A stretch of 64,000 bases of DNA from Inhella inkyongensis (lineage in GTDB: Bacteria > Pseudomonadota > Gammaproteobacteria > Burkholderiales > Burkholderiaceae_C). Positions 48,566 to 57,879 of the stretch are shown in pieces (positions within the stretch are counted from its first letter, which is position 1; each line of letters begins with the position of its first letter). A program made the position numbers and the translations under genes. Below the pieces are notes generated by a model. It was not told the DNA's origin. It saw nothing but the letters and a program-made list of their open reading frames with translations, and did not search any database. The stretch spans positions 62,001-126,000 of the forward strand of contig NZ_CP040709.1 in the NCBI RefSeq assembly GCF_005952805.1. Direction: 5' to 3'.

Positions 48566-48627
48566 GTGCGACGTGGGTTCGCCGGGCTGCCGCAAGCCCG
48601 TCATCGCCTTCACCCAGAATGCGCGGC

Positions 48628-49536
48628 ATGACCCCCCATTGCCCACGCTGCCGCTATCGCATGGACGCCCTGCTGTTGGCGGCGCACGATGGACGGGTGG
48701 TGGAGGTGGACCATTGCCGGGCTTGTCGTCTGGTGTGGTTCGATCAGCTGGAGTCGGTGCAGCTGGCGGGTTTGGGATGGATCCATTTGCTGCGCGAGTT
48801 GCAGCAGGGCATGGGCCTGGCCCTGCCGCCGGCACGACCAGAGGGACTGAACTGCCCACATTGCAGCGTTGGCCTCAAGACGGTGTTGAACCGTAGCCGC
48901 TACGGCGAATTCACGGCTCAGGAGTGCCCGCAAGGTCATGGGCATGCGCACAGCCATGTCGGTGTGATGGCCGAGCGCGGTTTGGTGCGACAAGTGGGAC
49001 CAGCCGATCGAGCGCTGATTCGCCAAGGGCACTGGAAGTGGGAGTGCTTGAACTGTGGGGCACCCGCTGAAGGCGAGGCAATAGCCTGCCGCTTTTGTGA
49101 GTCCCCCATGTTGTTGTTGGACCTGCCCCGCCTGGCCCATGCGTTGACGCGCAGGCCGCAATGCGATGCGCTTGCCCCAAAGCAAGGGGCGCATCCGCTG
49201 ACCTGGTCCTGCGTGGCTTGTGGCGCTGCACTTGATCCCAACCGCGAGCCCACCTGCGCTCAGTGCGGACAAGATGCCTGGGCGCCTTCGTGGTTGAACC
49301 TGAATGCTTTGCTGGATGAGGCCGAAGCCCAGGTCCGGGACGCCGAAACCGAGCGTCGCTTGTTGGCGGCGCGGCATCGGGCGCAGGTATTGGAGCGGCC
49401 ACGCAGAGTCCGGGACTGGCAGGACACCCAACTGGCCCGGGTCCATCGCCTGTTCAAGGATGAAGAGAAACCCGAGCTCAATCCCTGGGTCGGGTTGGGT
49501 CTGCTCCTGCTGCTCCTGTTTTGGAACTGGTGGTGA
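48628..49536 (+). CDS. Zinc-ribbon membrane-tethered protein
   Basis: 302 residues; an in-frame ATG nine bases upstream is also possible. It carries several zinc-ribbon pairs: CPRC at the N terminus with HCRAC, LNCPHCSVGL, CLNC with CRFC, and SCVACGAALDPNREPTCAQC. A basic coiled region (AEAQVRDAETERRLLAARHR) precedes a C-terminal membrane segment (LGLLLLLLFWNWW), so the ribbons face the cytoplasm. This is the form of TFIIB-type/double-zinc-ribbon proteins of unknown function. The stop overlaps the GTG start of chrA (GTGA). Confidence 0.78.
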   Translation: MTPHCPRCRYRMDALLLAAHDGRVVEVDHCRACRLVWFDQLESVQLAGLGWIHLLRELQQGMGLALPPARPEGLNCPHCSVGLKTVLNRSRYGEFTAQECPQGHGHAHSHVGVMAERGLVRQVGPADRALIRQGHWKWECLNCGAPAEGEAIACRFCESPMLLLDLPRLAHALTRRPQCDALAPKQGAHPLTWSCVACGAALDPNREPTCAQCGQDAWAPSWLNLNALLDEAEAQVRDAETERRLLAARHRAQVLERPRRVRDWQDTQLARVHRLFKDEEKPELNPWVGLGLLLLLLFWNWW

Positions 49537-50834
49537 GGACGCCAACTCGCGCGCAAGCCCTCCGCTTCTGGGCCTGGTTGGGGCTGGTGAGCTTTGGCGG
49601 GCCGGCGGCGCAGATCGCGCTGATGCACAGCGAGCTGGTGGAGCGGCGCCGCTGGGTGGACGAGGCGCGTTTTCAGCATGCGCTGGGCTATTGCATGCTG
49701 CTGCCCGGGCCGGAGGCCCAGCAGCTCGCGACCTATCTGGGCTGGATGTTGCATGGCCGGGCCATGGGTATCGCGGCCGGCCTGCTCTTCATCCTGCCGG
49801 CCTGGGGCCTGATGCTGGGCCTGGGCTGGCTCTATATGGCCCAGGGCCAGCAGCCTTGGATGCAGGGGGTGTTGGCAGGGCTCAAGCCTGCGGTGCTGGC
49901 CCTGGTGGTCTGGGCGCTGTGGCGCATGGGGCGCAAGAGTCTGCAGCATCGGCTGTGGCTGTTTGTGGCCCTGGAGTCCCTGGTGCTGCTGCGCCTGGGG
50001 CTGCCCTTCCCGCTCATCCTTTTGCTGGCGGCGGCGCTGGGTGCCGTGGCGGCACATAGGGGTTGGGGTGCGCTCCCCAAGGCGGTTGCGGTGGACACGT
50101 CCCGCAGCCCGGCCCCGAGCGGCACGGTCGGGGTGCTGGGTCTGGGTGTGCTGCTTTGGGCTTTGCCGATGGGCTTGCTGGTGGCCTGGCAGGGTCTGCA
50201 GGGCTTTTTCCCACAGCTGGCCGGCTTCTTCACCCAGGCGGCGCTGCTGACCTTTGGTGGTGCCTATGCGGTGCTGCCCTTTGTGGCGCAGGCGGTGGTG
50301 CAGCAGCAGGGCTGGATCACGACGGCCCAGTTGATGGATGGGCTGGCCCTGGGTGAGACCACGCCGGGCCCTTTGGTGATCGTGCTGGTCTTCATCGGTT
50401 TCGTGGCGGCCTGGCAGCAGACTGGCGCCGACCCGCTGGTCTGGGGTCTGCTGGGCGGCGCGGTGGCGGGTTTCTTCACCTTCTTGCCCAGCTTTGTCTT
50501 CATCCTGGTGGGCGCCCCGTGGGTGGAGCGCAGCCGCCAGTTGCCGGTCTTGGCCGGGCCGCTGCGGGCCATCGGCGCGGCGGTGGTGGGGGTGATGGCG
50601 GACTTGGCCCTGTTCCTGGGCCAACACACGCTCAAGCCCCAGGGCCACTGGGATGCGGCGGCCCTGGGGCTTGCGGTGCTGTGCGGGCTGGCGCTGTGGC
50701 GCTGGCCGCGGCGGGCCGTCTGGGTGGTGCTGGGCGCCGCCCTGGTGGGGGCGGTGCTGCACGAATCACCAGGTGTTGCTGTTGCGCCAGCTGCGCATCT
50801 CGTAGAGGCGCTCGCCGGTGGACAGCATTTGTGA
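49533..50834 (+). CDS. chrA: Chromate transporter, long-chain CHR family
   Basis: 433 residues with a GTG start at 49533 overlapping the stop of the gene before it. ChrA exports chromate across the inner membrane. The long-chain form has two homologous halves; each shows its signature: FWAWLGLVSFGGPAAQIALM in the first and FFTQAALLTFGGAYAVLPFV in the second, with ALGETTPGPLVIVLVFIGF. About ten to twelve membrane segments are apparent. The last 69 bases overlap the end of the convergent subtilase gene (stop at 50766), an unusually long 3' overlap. No chrB regulator is adjacent. Confidence 0.92.
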   Translation: MRTPTRAQALRFWAWLGLVSFGGPAAQIALMHSELVERRRWVDEARFQHALGYCMLLPGPEAQQLATYLGWMLHGRAMGIAAGLLFILPAWGLMLGLGWLYMAQGQQPWMQGVLAGLKPAVLALVVWALWRMGRKSLQHRLWLFVALESLVLLRLGLPFPLILLLAAALGAVAAHRGWGALPKAVAVDTSRSPAPSGTVGVLGLGVLLWALPMGLLVAWQGLQGFFPQLAGFFTQAALLTFGGAYAVLPFVAQAVVQQQGWITTAQLMDGLALGETTPGPLVIVLVFIGFVAAWQQTGADPLVWGLLGGAVAGFFTFLPSFVFILVGAPWVERSRQLPVLAGPLRAIGAAVVGVMADLALFLGQHTLKPQGHWDAAALGLAVLCGLALWRWPRRAVWVVLGAALVGAVLHESPGVAVAPAAHLVEALAGGQHL

Positions 50835-52531
50835 GCTGCTGCCCTTGACCTTCAGGTAGACCGAAAGGCCAGCGCCCGTGCCGTTGTAGTAGTTGGCCTC
50901 GGGATGACCGGCCACCATGACGCTCTTCTTCAACACCTTGCCGGTGGCATCCATCAGCTCCATGCTGCCGGTGAAGTTGATGTCAAAGCTCAACATGCGC
51001 AGCTGGGTCACCAGGGTGTGGCCGGCAGGGATGTACATCGAGTAGATGTCCACCTTTTCCGGATAGGCCGCTTGCAGGGTGCCCAGTACACGGGCCTTGC
51101 CGGTCAGGTTCACATACTGGGCCGAGGCCATGCTGTCGTTGGGTTCCACTTCGTAGCGGAAGTACTTGGCGGCGGCCACTGCCGCCTCGGCATCCACGAT
51201 GCCGGTACCGCAATCGGTGCACGTGCCCGGGAAGCTGCGCGCCGTGGTCTTCATCAGATAGGCCGTGTCGCTGGGCTGCAGCAGGCTGTTGGTGGCCAGC
51301 ATCAGGGCCGCCACGCCGGCCACATGAGGAGCGGCCATTGAGGTGCCGCTCTTGCGGCTCCAGCCATCCGTGGTCGGGCCCTTGGTGCCCATATTGCCCA
51401 GCGACCAGACGCCGCCGTTCGTGCTGTCGCCGCCCGGAGCCGCGATGTCCACGCCATTGCCGAAGTTGGAATAGTCCGCCTTGGCGCCGAGCTTGTTGGT
51501 GGCGGCCACCGCCATCACCCCGCTGCAGTTGGCCGGCGCCTGCTCGCTGACGTCCTGCTTGTCATTGCCCGCAGACACCACGATCAGCGCCTTGAGATTG
51601 CGGGCGTAGTTGATGGCGTCCTGGTAAGTGCTGCTGCAGCTGTGTTCACCGCCCAAGGAGAGGTTGAGGATGCGCACCGGGTTGGCGTTCAGGGGCAGGC
51701 TGCCCACCTTGCCGCCGACCGCCCAGACGATGCCGTCGGCGATGTCCGATTCGGCGCCGCCGCAACGCCCTAGCACGCGCACCGGCACGATCTTGGTCTT
51801 GGGGGCCACGCCGGTGTAGCCAAAGCTGTTGTTACCCACCGCAGCGATGGTGCCGGCCACATGGGTGCCGTGCCAGGTGCTGTTGGCGGCGGGTCCCAGA
51901 AGCCGCACTCGCCAGCAGCTTCCCAGTCGCCGGGGTCGCTGGCATTGCTGTCGCGACCACCGCCGTCGTTGGCGCGCTCGCTGTCGGAGATCATGTCGTA
52001 GCCCGGCAGCAGGTTGGCGGCAATGTCGGCATGAGGCAGCACGCCGGTGTCCAGCACCGCCACGCGTTGACCGAAGCCCTGGCTGATGTCCCAGGCCTTG
52101 GGGGCGTTGATGCCCCCCACCGGATCGGACATGTCCCACTGCTCAGACCAACCCGGATCGTTGGGGATCATCGACGGACGGGCCACATGGTCGATGGCCA
52201 CAGACTCGATGGTGGCGTCGGAATTCTTGATGTCCTGCATCAACTGCTGCAGCTCACGCGCTGGCACGAACTTGGCCAGACGGATCACGCGCTTGCCAAA
52301 CGCAGCTTCGCGGTCGAAAGCGACACGATGGCCACGGGCCTCCCCCATGGCGCGGAAGCCCTGCACGGCCGCCTTGGCGGCAGCGGGGGCACGCTGGCCA
52401 TCGCGGAACTTGATGATCAGGCCAGCAGCCAGGGCTTCTTTCTTGGTCGGGGCAGTCTGGGCTTGGGAGCTGCCGGCCATCAGCAGCGCGGCGGTCAGCA
52501 GGCTCAGGGGAAAGAGGGCTTTGCGGTTCAT
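50766..52531 (-). pseudogene. S8 subtilase with a frameshift
   Basis: Close paralogue of the intact gene at 52764. The start is the ATG at 52531 after GGAGACGACC. The first frame gives a signal peptide (NRKALFPLSLLTAALLMAGS), an inhibitor-like region and the catalytic Asp (VAVLDTGVLPHAD), then loses register near 51887-51905. The second frame resumes at once with NSTWHGTHVAGTIAAVGNNS (catalytic His) and continues to SGTSMAAPHVAGVAALML (Ser) and a P-domain-like C terminus. One missing base restores the whole protein of about 588 residues. The lesion lies between Asp and His, so the protein is inactive unless this is a sequencing error or a programmed shift. Confidence 0.82.
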
Positions 52532-52667
52532 GGTCGTCTCCTGTTGCGGTGACGTCATGTTCGAAGCCGCGCGTTTCAGCCCCGCTTCATGGGGGGCGGG
52601 GTTTTGTTTCGTTTGTTGCAATCGTGCTTGGTCGCTGCTGAGGCGGCACGACACCGATAGACGCCAA

Positions 52668-52704
52668 AGCCCCAGGGCCGCCGGATCTCGGCGGCCCTGG
52701 GGCT
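52668..52704 (-). terminator. Long GC hairpin between the subtilase genes
   Basis: AGCCCCAGGGCCGCC and its exact complement enclose a 7-base loop, giving a 15-pair stem. It lies 60 bases after the stop of the intact subtilase and 137 bases before the start of the frameshifted one. On the minus strand only TTT follows, so it may be a weak or Rho-assisted terminator. Confidence 0.6.
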
Positions 52705-52763
52705 GGTGGCGCTGCGCCAATCCTCAAGCCGGCCGTGGGTGGCCAGCCGAGGTTTGCGTCGGC

Positions 52764-54533
52764 TCAGTTCTGGCGCCACATCTTCAAGTCGTACAGCGGG
52801 GTAAAGAGCTTGATCACCGGGTCGGCGGCCAGCTTGACGCGCAGGTAGACCGCTTTGCCGACGGTACCGGTGTTGCGGTAATTGACCTCGTGCTTGCCAT
52901 AGATGTAGCGGCTGGTGCCCAACACTTTGCCGCTTGCATCCAGCAACTCGGTGGCCGGGGTGTACATGCCGTCATTGACCACCAGGAACATCTCGGTGCG
53001 CAGGGTCTGGTTGGGCGGCAGGTAGACCGAGTAGACGTCCACTTCGCTGATGTTGTAGGGATCCAGGGTGCCCACCACGCGGCTGGGCCAGTTCAGGTTG
53101 AGGTACTGCGCCGTGCCGATGCTGTTGTTGGGTTCGATTTCGTAGCGGAAGCCCTTGGCGGTGCTGACTGCGGCCTCCGCGTCCAGGATGCCGGTGCCAC
53201 AGCCGCTGCAAGTGCCCGGGAATTTGCGCGCCGTGGCCTTCATCAGGTATTCGGTGTCGTCCGCCTTGAGCAGGCTGTTTGTGGCCAGCATCAGCGCCGC
53301 CACACCCGCCACATGGGGCGCGGCCATCGAGGTGCCGCGCATCCAGGCCATGGCATCGGCCACCGGACCCATGGTGCCGGTGTTGCTCAGCGAGAGCACA
53401 TTGCCGTAGGTGGCATCACCGCCGGGTGCGGCAATGTCCACATTGCTGCCGAAGTTTGAGTAGCTGGAGCGGCCTCCCACCTTGTTGGTGGCCGCCACGG
53501 CCATCACGCCCTTGCAGTTGGCCGGGGATTCCAGATTGGCGTCCTGGCCATCATTGCCCGCTGCCACCACCACCAGCGCGTCTTTGCCGCGAGCGTAGTC
53601 AATGGCGGTCTGCATCGTGCTGCCGCAGGCGCTTTCACTGCCCAGCGAGAGGTTGAGGATGCGCACCGGGTTGGCGTTCAGGGGCAGGCTGCCCACTTGC
53701 CCGCCCACCGCCCAGACGATGCCGTCGGCGACGTCCGAGCTGGCGCCAATGCCGCAGCGCCCCAGCACTCGAACCGGCACGATCTTGGCCTTGGGGGCCA
53801 CGCCGCTGATGCCCGCGCTGTTGTTGCCCACGGCGGCGATGGTGCCGGCCACATGGGTGCCATGCCAGCTGCTGTTTTGCGCGGGCTTGTCCGTGCCGCA
53901 CACGCCGGCTGCCGCCCAGTCGCCGGGGTCGCTGGCATTGCTGTCGCGGCCGCCGCCGTCCTGGGCGTTGGTGGAGTTGCTGATCATGTCGTAGCCGGGC
54001 AGCAGATTGGCCGCGATGTCGGCATGGGCCAACACGCCGGTGTCCAGCACCGCGACCCGTGAGCCTGAGCCCTGGCTGATGTCCCAGGCCTTGGGGGCGT
54101 TGATGCCGCCGGTGGGGTCGGATAGGTCCCACTGGTCGGCCCAACGGGAGTCGTTGGGGATGAAGCTGGCGCGGACGAGGTGGTCGACTTCGATCGATTC
54201 AATGGTGGCATCCGAGGCCTGGATGTCGCGCGCCAGACGTTGCAGCGCACTCACGGTCTGGTGCTCTTGCATGCGGATCACGCGCACGCCGAAGGCGCCT
54301 TCGCGGTCGAACGCGACACGCTGGCCGCGCGCTTCGCCCATGGCCCGGAAGCCTTGCACAGCCGCCTTGGCGGCGACCGGGCTGCGCACGCCCTCGCGGA
54401 ACTTGATGATCAGGCCGGCGGCCAGGGCTTCTTTCTTGGCCGGGGCGGGCTGCGCCTGGGCGGGGCCGGCCAGCAGCAGCGCGGCGGTCATCAGGCTCAG
54501 GGGGAAAGCAGTGGCAAGGGCTTTGCGGTTCAT
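52764..54533 (-). CDS. S8 family serine peptidase (subtilase), exported
   Basis: 589 residues from the ATG at 54533, preceded by GGAGACGATC. Signal peptide (FPLSLMTAALLLAGPAQAQP), then an N-terminal inhibitor-like region with LAAGLIIKFREGVRSPVAAK. Catalytic triad: Asp in SRVAVLDTGVLAHADI, His in SSWHGTHVAGTIAAVGNNSA, Ser in RGTSMAAPHVAGVAALMLAT; the oxyanion-hole Asn lies in VVAAGNDGQDAN. A beta domain follows (GFRYEIEPNNSIGTAQYLNL), like the C-terminal pre-peptidase domains. It is secreted to the periplasm or medium. It and the frameshifted copy downstream share their upstream sequence too, so a whole unit was duplicated. Confidence 0.93.
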   Translation of the reverse strand: MNRKALATAFPLSLMTAALLLAGPAQAQPAPAKKEALAAGLIIKFREGVRSPVAAKAAVQGFRAMGEARGQRVAFDREGAFGVRVIRMQEHQTVSALQRLARDIQASDATIESIEVDHLVRASFIPNDSRWADQWDLSDPTGGINAPKAWDISQGSGSRVAVLDTGVLAHADIAANLLPGYDMISNSTNAQDGGGRDSNASDPGDWAAAGVCGTDKPAQNSSWHGTHVAGTIAAVGNNSAGISGVAPKAKIVPVRVLGRCGIGASSDVADGIVWAVGGQVGSLPLNANPVRILNLSLGSESACGSTMQTAIDYARGKDALVVVAAGNDGQDANLESPANCKGVMAVAATNKVGGRSSYSNFGSNVDIAAPGGDATYGNVLSLSNTGTMGPVADAMAWMRGTSMAAPHVAGVAALMLATNSLLKADDTEYLMKATARKFPGTCSGCGTGILDAEAAVSTAKGFRYEIEPNNSIGTAQYLNLNWPSRVVGTLDPYNISEVDVYSVYLPPNQTLRTEMFLVVNDGMYTPATELLDASGKVLGTSRYIYGKHEVNYRNTGTVGKAVYLRVKLAADPVIKLFTPLYDLKMWRQN

Positions 54534-54630
54534 GATCGTCTCCTGTTGCGGTGACGTCATGTTCGAAGGCGCTCGTTTCAGTCCGGCTTCATGAGCGCCG
54601 GGGAATTGTTTCGTTTGTTTCGCTCAGCCC

Positions 54631-56241
54631 TCACTGAGGTCCGGGCACTCCAAAGCGCTGCACCACCTCGTCCTGGGCGTTCACCGACTCCAGCTGCACC
54701 GCAAAGCCCCACAGCCTCGCCACGTGGCGCAGCACCTCTTCCGCCGACTTTTCCAGCGGGCGACCTTGGTGCTGGGTGTGGCGCAGGGTCAGGCTGCGGT
54801 CGCCCCGCAGGTTCACGTTCCACACCTGGATGTTGGGCTCTCGCGTGCCCAGGTCGTAGTTGGCTGACAGGGTCTGCCGGATCTGGCGGTAGCCATCCTC
54901 GTCGTGGATGGCGCTGATCAGGTAGTCCTTCTCGGTCTCGTCGTCGAGGATGCTGAAGAGCCGGAAGTCGCGCATCAGCTTCGGGCTCAGGTACTGGTTG
55001 ATGAAGCTTTCGTCCTTGAAGTTGCGCATCGCGTGATGCAGCGCGGGCAACCAGGGGCTGCCGGCCAGATCGGGGAACCAGCGCCGGTCTTCCTCGGTCG
55101 GCGCTTCGCAGATGCGCTTGATGTCGGTGTACATCGCAAAACCCAGCGCATAGGGGTTGAGCGGCTGCATCGGGCGCTGCATCACCACATTGGTGTGCGA
55201 AGAGAGCCACTCGATCATCATGCCGTCGGCGAGGTAGCCGTCGTCGTACATCTGGTTGAGCAGGCGGTGGTGCCAGAAGGTGGCCCAGCCCTCGTTCATC
55301 ACCTGGGTCTGGCGCTGCGGGTAGAAGTACTGCGCGATCTTGCGCACGATGCGCACAATTTCTCTCTGCCAGCCTTCGAGCAGCGGCGCGTTCTTTTCGA
55401 TGAAGTACAGCAGGTTCTCCTGCGGCTCGGCCGGGAAGCGGCGCGCGGCCTGTTCGGCGCCCTCCTCGGCCTTGCGCGGCAGGGTGCGCCAGAGGTCGTT
55501 GATCTGGCGCTGCATATGGTCCTCGCGCTCTTCCAGGCGCGCGCGCTCCTGGGCCAGCGAGAGCTTGGCGGGCCGGCGGTAGCGGTCCACACCGTGGTTC
55601 ATCAGCGCGTGGCAGCTGTCAAGCACCAACTCGACAGCGTCGACGCCGTGGCGCTCCTCGCATTGCGCCACGTACTTCTTGGCGTAGACCAGGTAGTCGA
55701 TGATCGACGAGGCATCGGTCCACATGCGGAACAGATAGTTGCCCTTGAAGAAGCTGTTGTGGCCATAGGCCGCATGGGCAATCACCAGGGCCTGCATGGC
55801 CAGGGTGTTTTCCTCCATCAGGTAGCTGATGCAGGGGTCGGAGTTGATGACGATTTCGTAGGCCAGGCCCATCTGGCCACGCTTGTAATTGCGCTCGGTG
55901 GCGATGAATTCCTTGCCATAGCTCCAGTGCCGGTAGTTGACCGGCATGCCCACCGAGGCGTAGGCATCCATCATCTGCTCGGCGCTGATGATTTCGAGCT
56001 GATTGGCATAGGTGTCCAGCCCATAGCGCTCGGCCGTGGCGCGGATGACCTCGTGGTACTGCTCGATCAGCTCGAAGCTCCAGTCGCTGGGGCTGGGCAG
56101 GGGTTGCGCGGGGCGCTGGGCCAAAGGCTTCATCTCCTGCAAGGGCGGCGGGCTGCGCCGGCCACCCCATTCGTGGCGGTCCGGACCGACCGTGGGATGG
56201 CGACGGTTTTCGGGGCTGCCCATGGCACTGATCTCGGTCAT
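54631..56241 (-). CDS. SpoVR family protein
   Basis: 536 residues. Family blocks: DWSFELIEQYHEVIRATAER, MDAYASVGMPVNYRHWSYGK, YEIVINSDPCISYLMEENTL, NEGWATFWHHRLLNQMYDDG and LNPYALGFAMYTDIKRICEA, all close to E. coli YcgB. SpoVR was named for a Bacillus sporulation gene; in Proteobacteria it is encoded with PrkA and YeaH and is linked to stress and stationary phase, but its biochemistry is not known. Its first bases overlap the yeaH stop (56238-56241), so the two are coupled. Confidence 0.95.
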   Translation of the reverse strand: MTEISAMGSPENRRHPTVGPDRHEWGGRRSPPPLQEMKPLAQRPAQPLPSPSDWSFELIEQYHEVIRATAERYGLDTYANQLEIISAEQMMDAYASVGMPVNYRHWSYGKEFIATERNYKRGQMGLAYEIVINSDPCISYLMEENTLAMQALVIAHAAYGHNSFFKGNYLFRMWTDASSIIDYLVYAKKYVAQCEERHGVDAVELVLDSCHALMNHGVDRYRRPAKLSLAQERARLEEREDHMQRQINDLWRTLPRKAEEGAEQAARRFPAEPQENLLYFIEKNAPLLEGWQREIVRIVRKIAQYFYPQRQTQVMNEGWATFWHHRLLNQMYDDGYLADGMMIEWLSSHTNVVMQRPMQPLNPYALGFAMYTDIKRICEAPTEEDRRWFPDLAGSPWLPALHHAMRNFKDESFINQYLSPKLMRDFRLFSILDDETEKDYLISAIHDEDGYRQIRQTLSANYDLGTREPNIQVWNVNLRGDRSLTLRHTQHQGRPLEKSAEEVLRHVARLWGFAVQLESVNAQDEVVQRFGVPGPQ

Positions 56242-57494
56242 GCGGCGGCGCGACCTTCCTTGCGGAAGAGCTCGCGGAAGACCGGATAGATCTGGTTCAC
56301 GGCGGTGGCCTTGCGCATGGCGAAGTGCGGCACCTCATCGGCCAGGGTGGCGTATTCGTCCCACAGGTTCTGCTCGGGTTCGGCCACCTGCACATAGGCG
56401 AAGTAGCGGCAGGCCGGCAGGATCTGCTGCTGCAGGATTTCCTTGCAGCGGCTGCTGTCGTGGTGCCAGTTGTCGCCGTCGCTGGCCTGGGCGCCATAGA
56501 TATTCCATTGGCTGGCGGGGTAGCGGGCCTTTTGGATCTCGTCCATCAGCACCAGGGCGGAGCTGACCACGGTGCCTCCGGTTTCGGTGGCGTGGAAGAA
56601 GTTCTGCTCATCCACTTCGGCGGCCTGGGTGTGGTGGCGGATGAAGACCAGCTCGACCTTTTCGTAGTGCCGGGTCAGGAAGAGGTAGAGCAGGATGAAG
56701 AAGCGCTTGGCCAGGTCCTTGCGGCTCTCGTCCATTGAGCCGCTGACGTCCATCAAGCAGAACATCACGGCATTGGTGCTGGGCACCGGCACGCGCACCC
56801 GGTTGCGAAAGCGCAGGTCGATGGGGTCCAGGTAGGGGATAGCCTCGATGCGGCGCTTGAGCTCGGCGATCTCGGCCAGCAACTCGCTGCGGCGCGGCTC
56901 GCTGGCGCTCTCCAGTTCCTCCTCCAGCTCGGCCAGGCTGCGGCGCTTGCCCAGGCCTAAGGCGATGCGGCGCGACAACGCACCGCGCATCGAGCGCACC
57001 ACATGCAGATTGGTGGGCGAGCCGTCGCTGACAAAACCGGCTCGGTGCGTCTTCCATTCGGGCTGCTCGGTGAGCTCGGTGCGCACCAGATGCGGCAGGG
57101 CCAGGTCCTCGAAGAAGACCTCCATGAACTCCTCGCGACTCAGATGGAAGACGAAGTCGTCTTCGCCCTCGCCCGAGTCGCTGGCCTGTCCGCCGCCGCC
57201 ACCGCCCTGCCCGCCTTGCGGTTTGGGGCTGCGGTCGCCCTTGACGAACTCCTTGTTGCCCGGCCGCACGATCTCGCGCCGACCGCCCTCGCCATGCTGG
57301 AACACCGGTTCGCTCAGGTCCTTCTTCGGGATGCGGATGTCCTCACCCTTTTCAACGTCCTTGATTGAGCGCCCATCGATAGCACGGCGCACGGCCTCCT
57401 TCACCTGCTCCTTGACCCGACGCAGGAAGCGCTCGCGGTTGCCGATGGACTTGTTCTTGCCCGACAACCTTCGATCAATGATGGACTGAAGCAA
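56238..57494 (-). CDS. YeaH/YhbH family protein (DUF444)
   Basis: 418 residues. The N-terminal half is charged (RFLRRVKEQVKEAVRRAIDG), with a Gly/Gln-rich linker (GGQGGGGGGQASDSGEGEDD). The C-terminal half is a von Willebrand A-like domain with the metal-site motif FCLMDVSGSMDESRKDLAKR, then VELVFIRHHTQAAEVDEQNF and ETGGTVVSSALVLMDEI. It is encoded with the PrkA kinase, and in E. coli YeaG/YeaH work together in nitrogen starvation and stationary phase. It stands between prkA and spoVR in the same direction. Confidence 0.95.
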   Translation of the reverse strand: MLQSIIDRRLSGKNKSIGNRERFLRRVKEQVKEAVRRAIDGRSIKDVEKGEDIRIPKKDLSEPVFQHGEGGRREIVRPGNKEFVKGDRSPKPQGGQGGGGGGQASDSGEGEDDFVFHLSREEFMEVFFEDLALPHLVRTELTEQPEWKTHRAGFVSDGSPTNLHVVRSMRGALSRRIALGLGKRRSLAELEEELESASEPRRSELLAEIAELKRRIEAIPYLDPIDLRFRNRVRVPVPSTNAVMFCLMDVSGSMDESRKDLAKRFFILLYLFLTRHYEKVELVFIRHHTQAAEVDEQNFFHATETGGTVVSSALVLMDEIQKARYPASQWNIYGAQASDGDNWHHDSSRCKEILQQQILPACRYFAYVQVAEPEQNLWDEYATLADEVPHFAMRKATAVNQIYPVFRELFRKEGRAAA

Positions 57495-57550
57495 GGCGGC
57501 TCCTTCTCAATCGAAACAGGCAACGGCTTCGCAGCGCTCACCCTTTGTGA

Positions 57551-57811
57551 GCGAGGGTATGGGGTGGGCAGCGCAGTGAAGTAAAGGAGGAGCCCGGAAG
57601 GCCCGAAGGGCGTGGAGGGCGGGGGACATGAACGGAGCTGCCCACCCCATGCCCTCGCGTTGCTTGGACTTGGCAGGACGGCGGCGCACGCATGCCTCCA
57701 CCGAGCGCATCGGGGGGGCGGGGTACTGTGCTCCGTTCATGTCCCCCGACGCCGACCTACCGGTCGCCGTCTCCTCCTTTACTTCTCTGCGCACAGCACC
57801 CCGCCCCCCCG
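57551..57811. repeat. Nested inverted-repeat block between yeaH and prkA
   Basis: Two adjacent hairpin units in opposite orientation. Unit 1: GCGAGGGTATGGGGTGGGCA from 57551 pairs with TGCCCACCCCATGCCCTCGC ending 57658 (22 pairs, one mismatch). Unit 2: CGGGGGGGCGGGGTACTGTG (about 57709) pairs with CAGCACCCCGCCCCCCCG (ending about 57811). The units are also inverted copies of each other: CGGGGGACATGAACGGAGC (57620-57638) recurs as its exact complement at 57730-57748, and GTGAAGTAAAGGAGGAG as CTCCTCCTTTACTTCTC. The 385-base gap between prkA and yeaH holds no other feature. It resembles a BIME/REP-type palindromic pair. Confidence 0.7.
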
Positions 57812-57879
57812 ATTTCGGTGTACCGAGGCGAGCGAGGAAGACGGACTGAGTGGTCATAGAGAAGCGGGGTGAAGGATCC

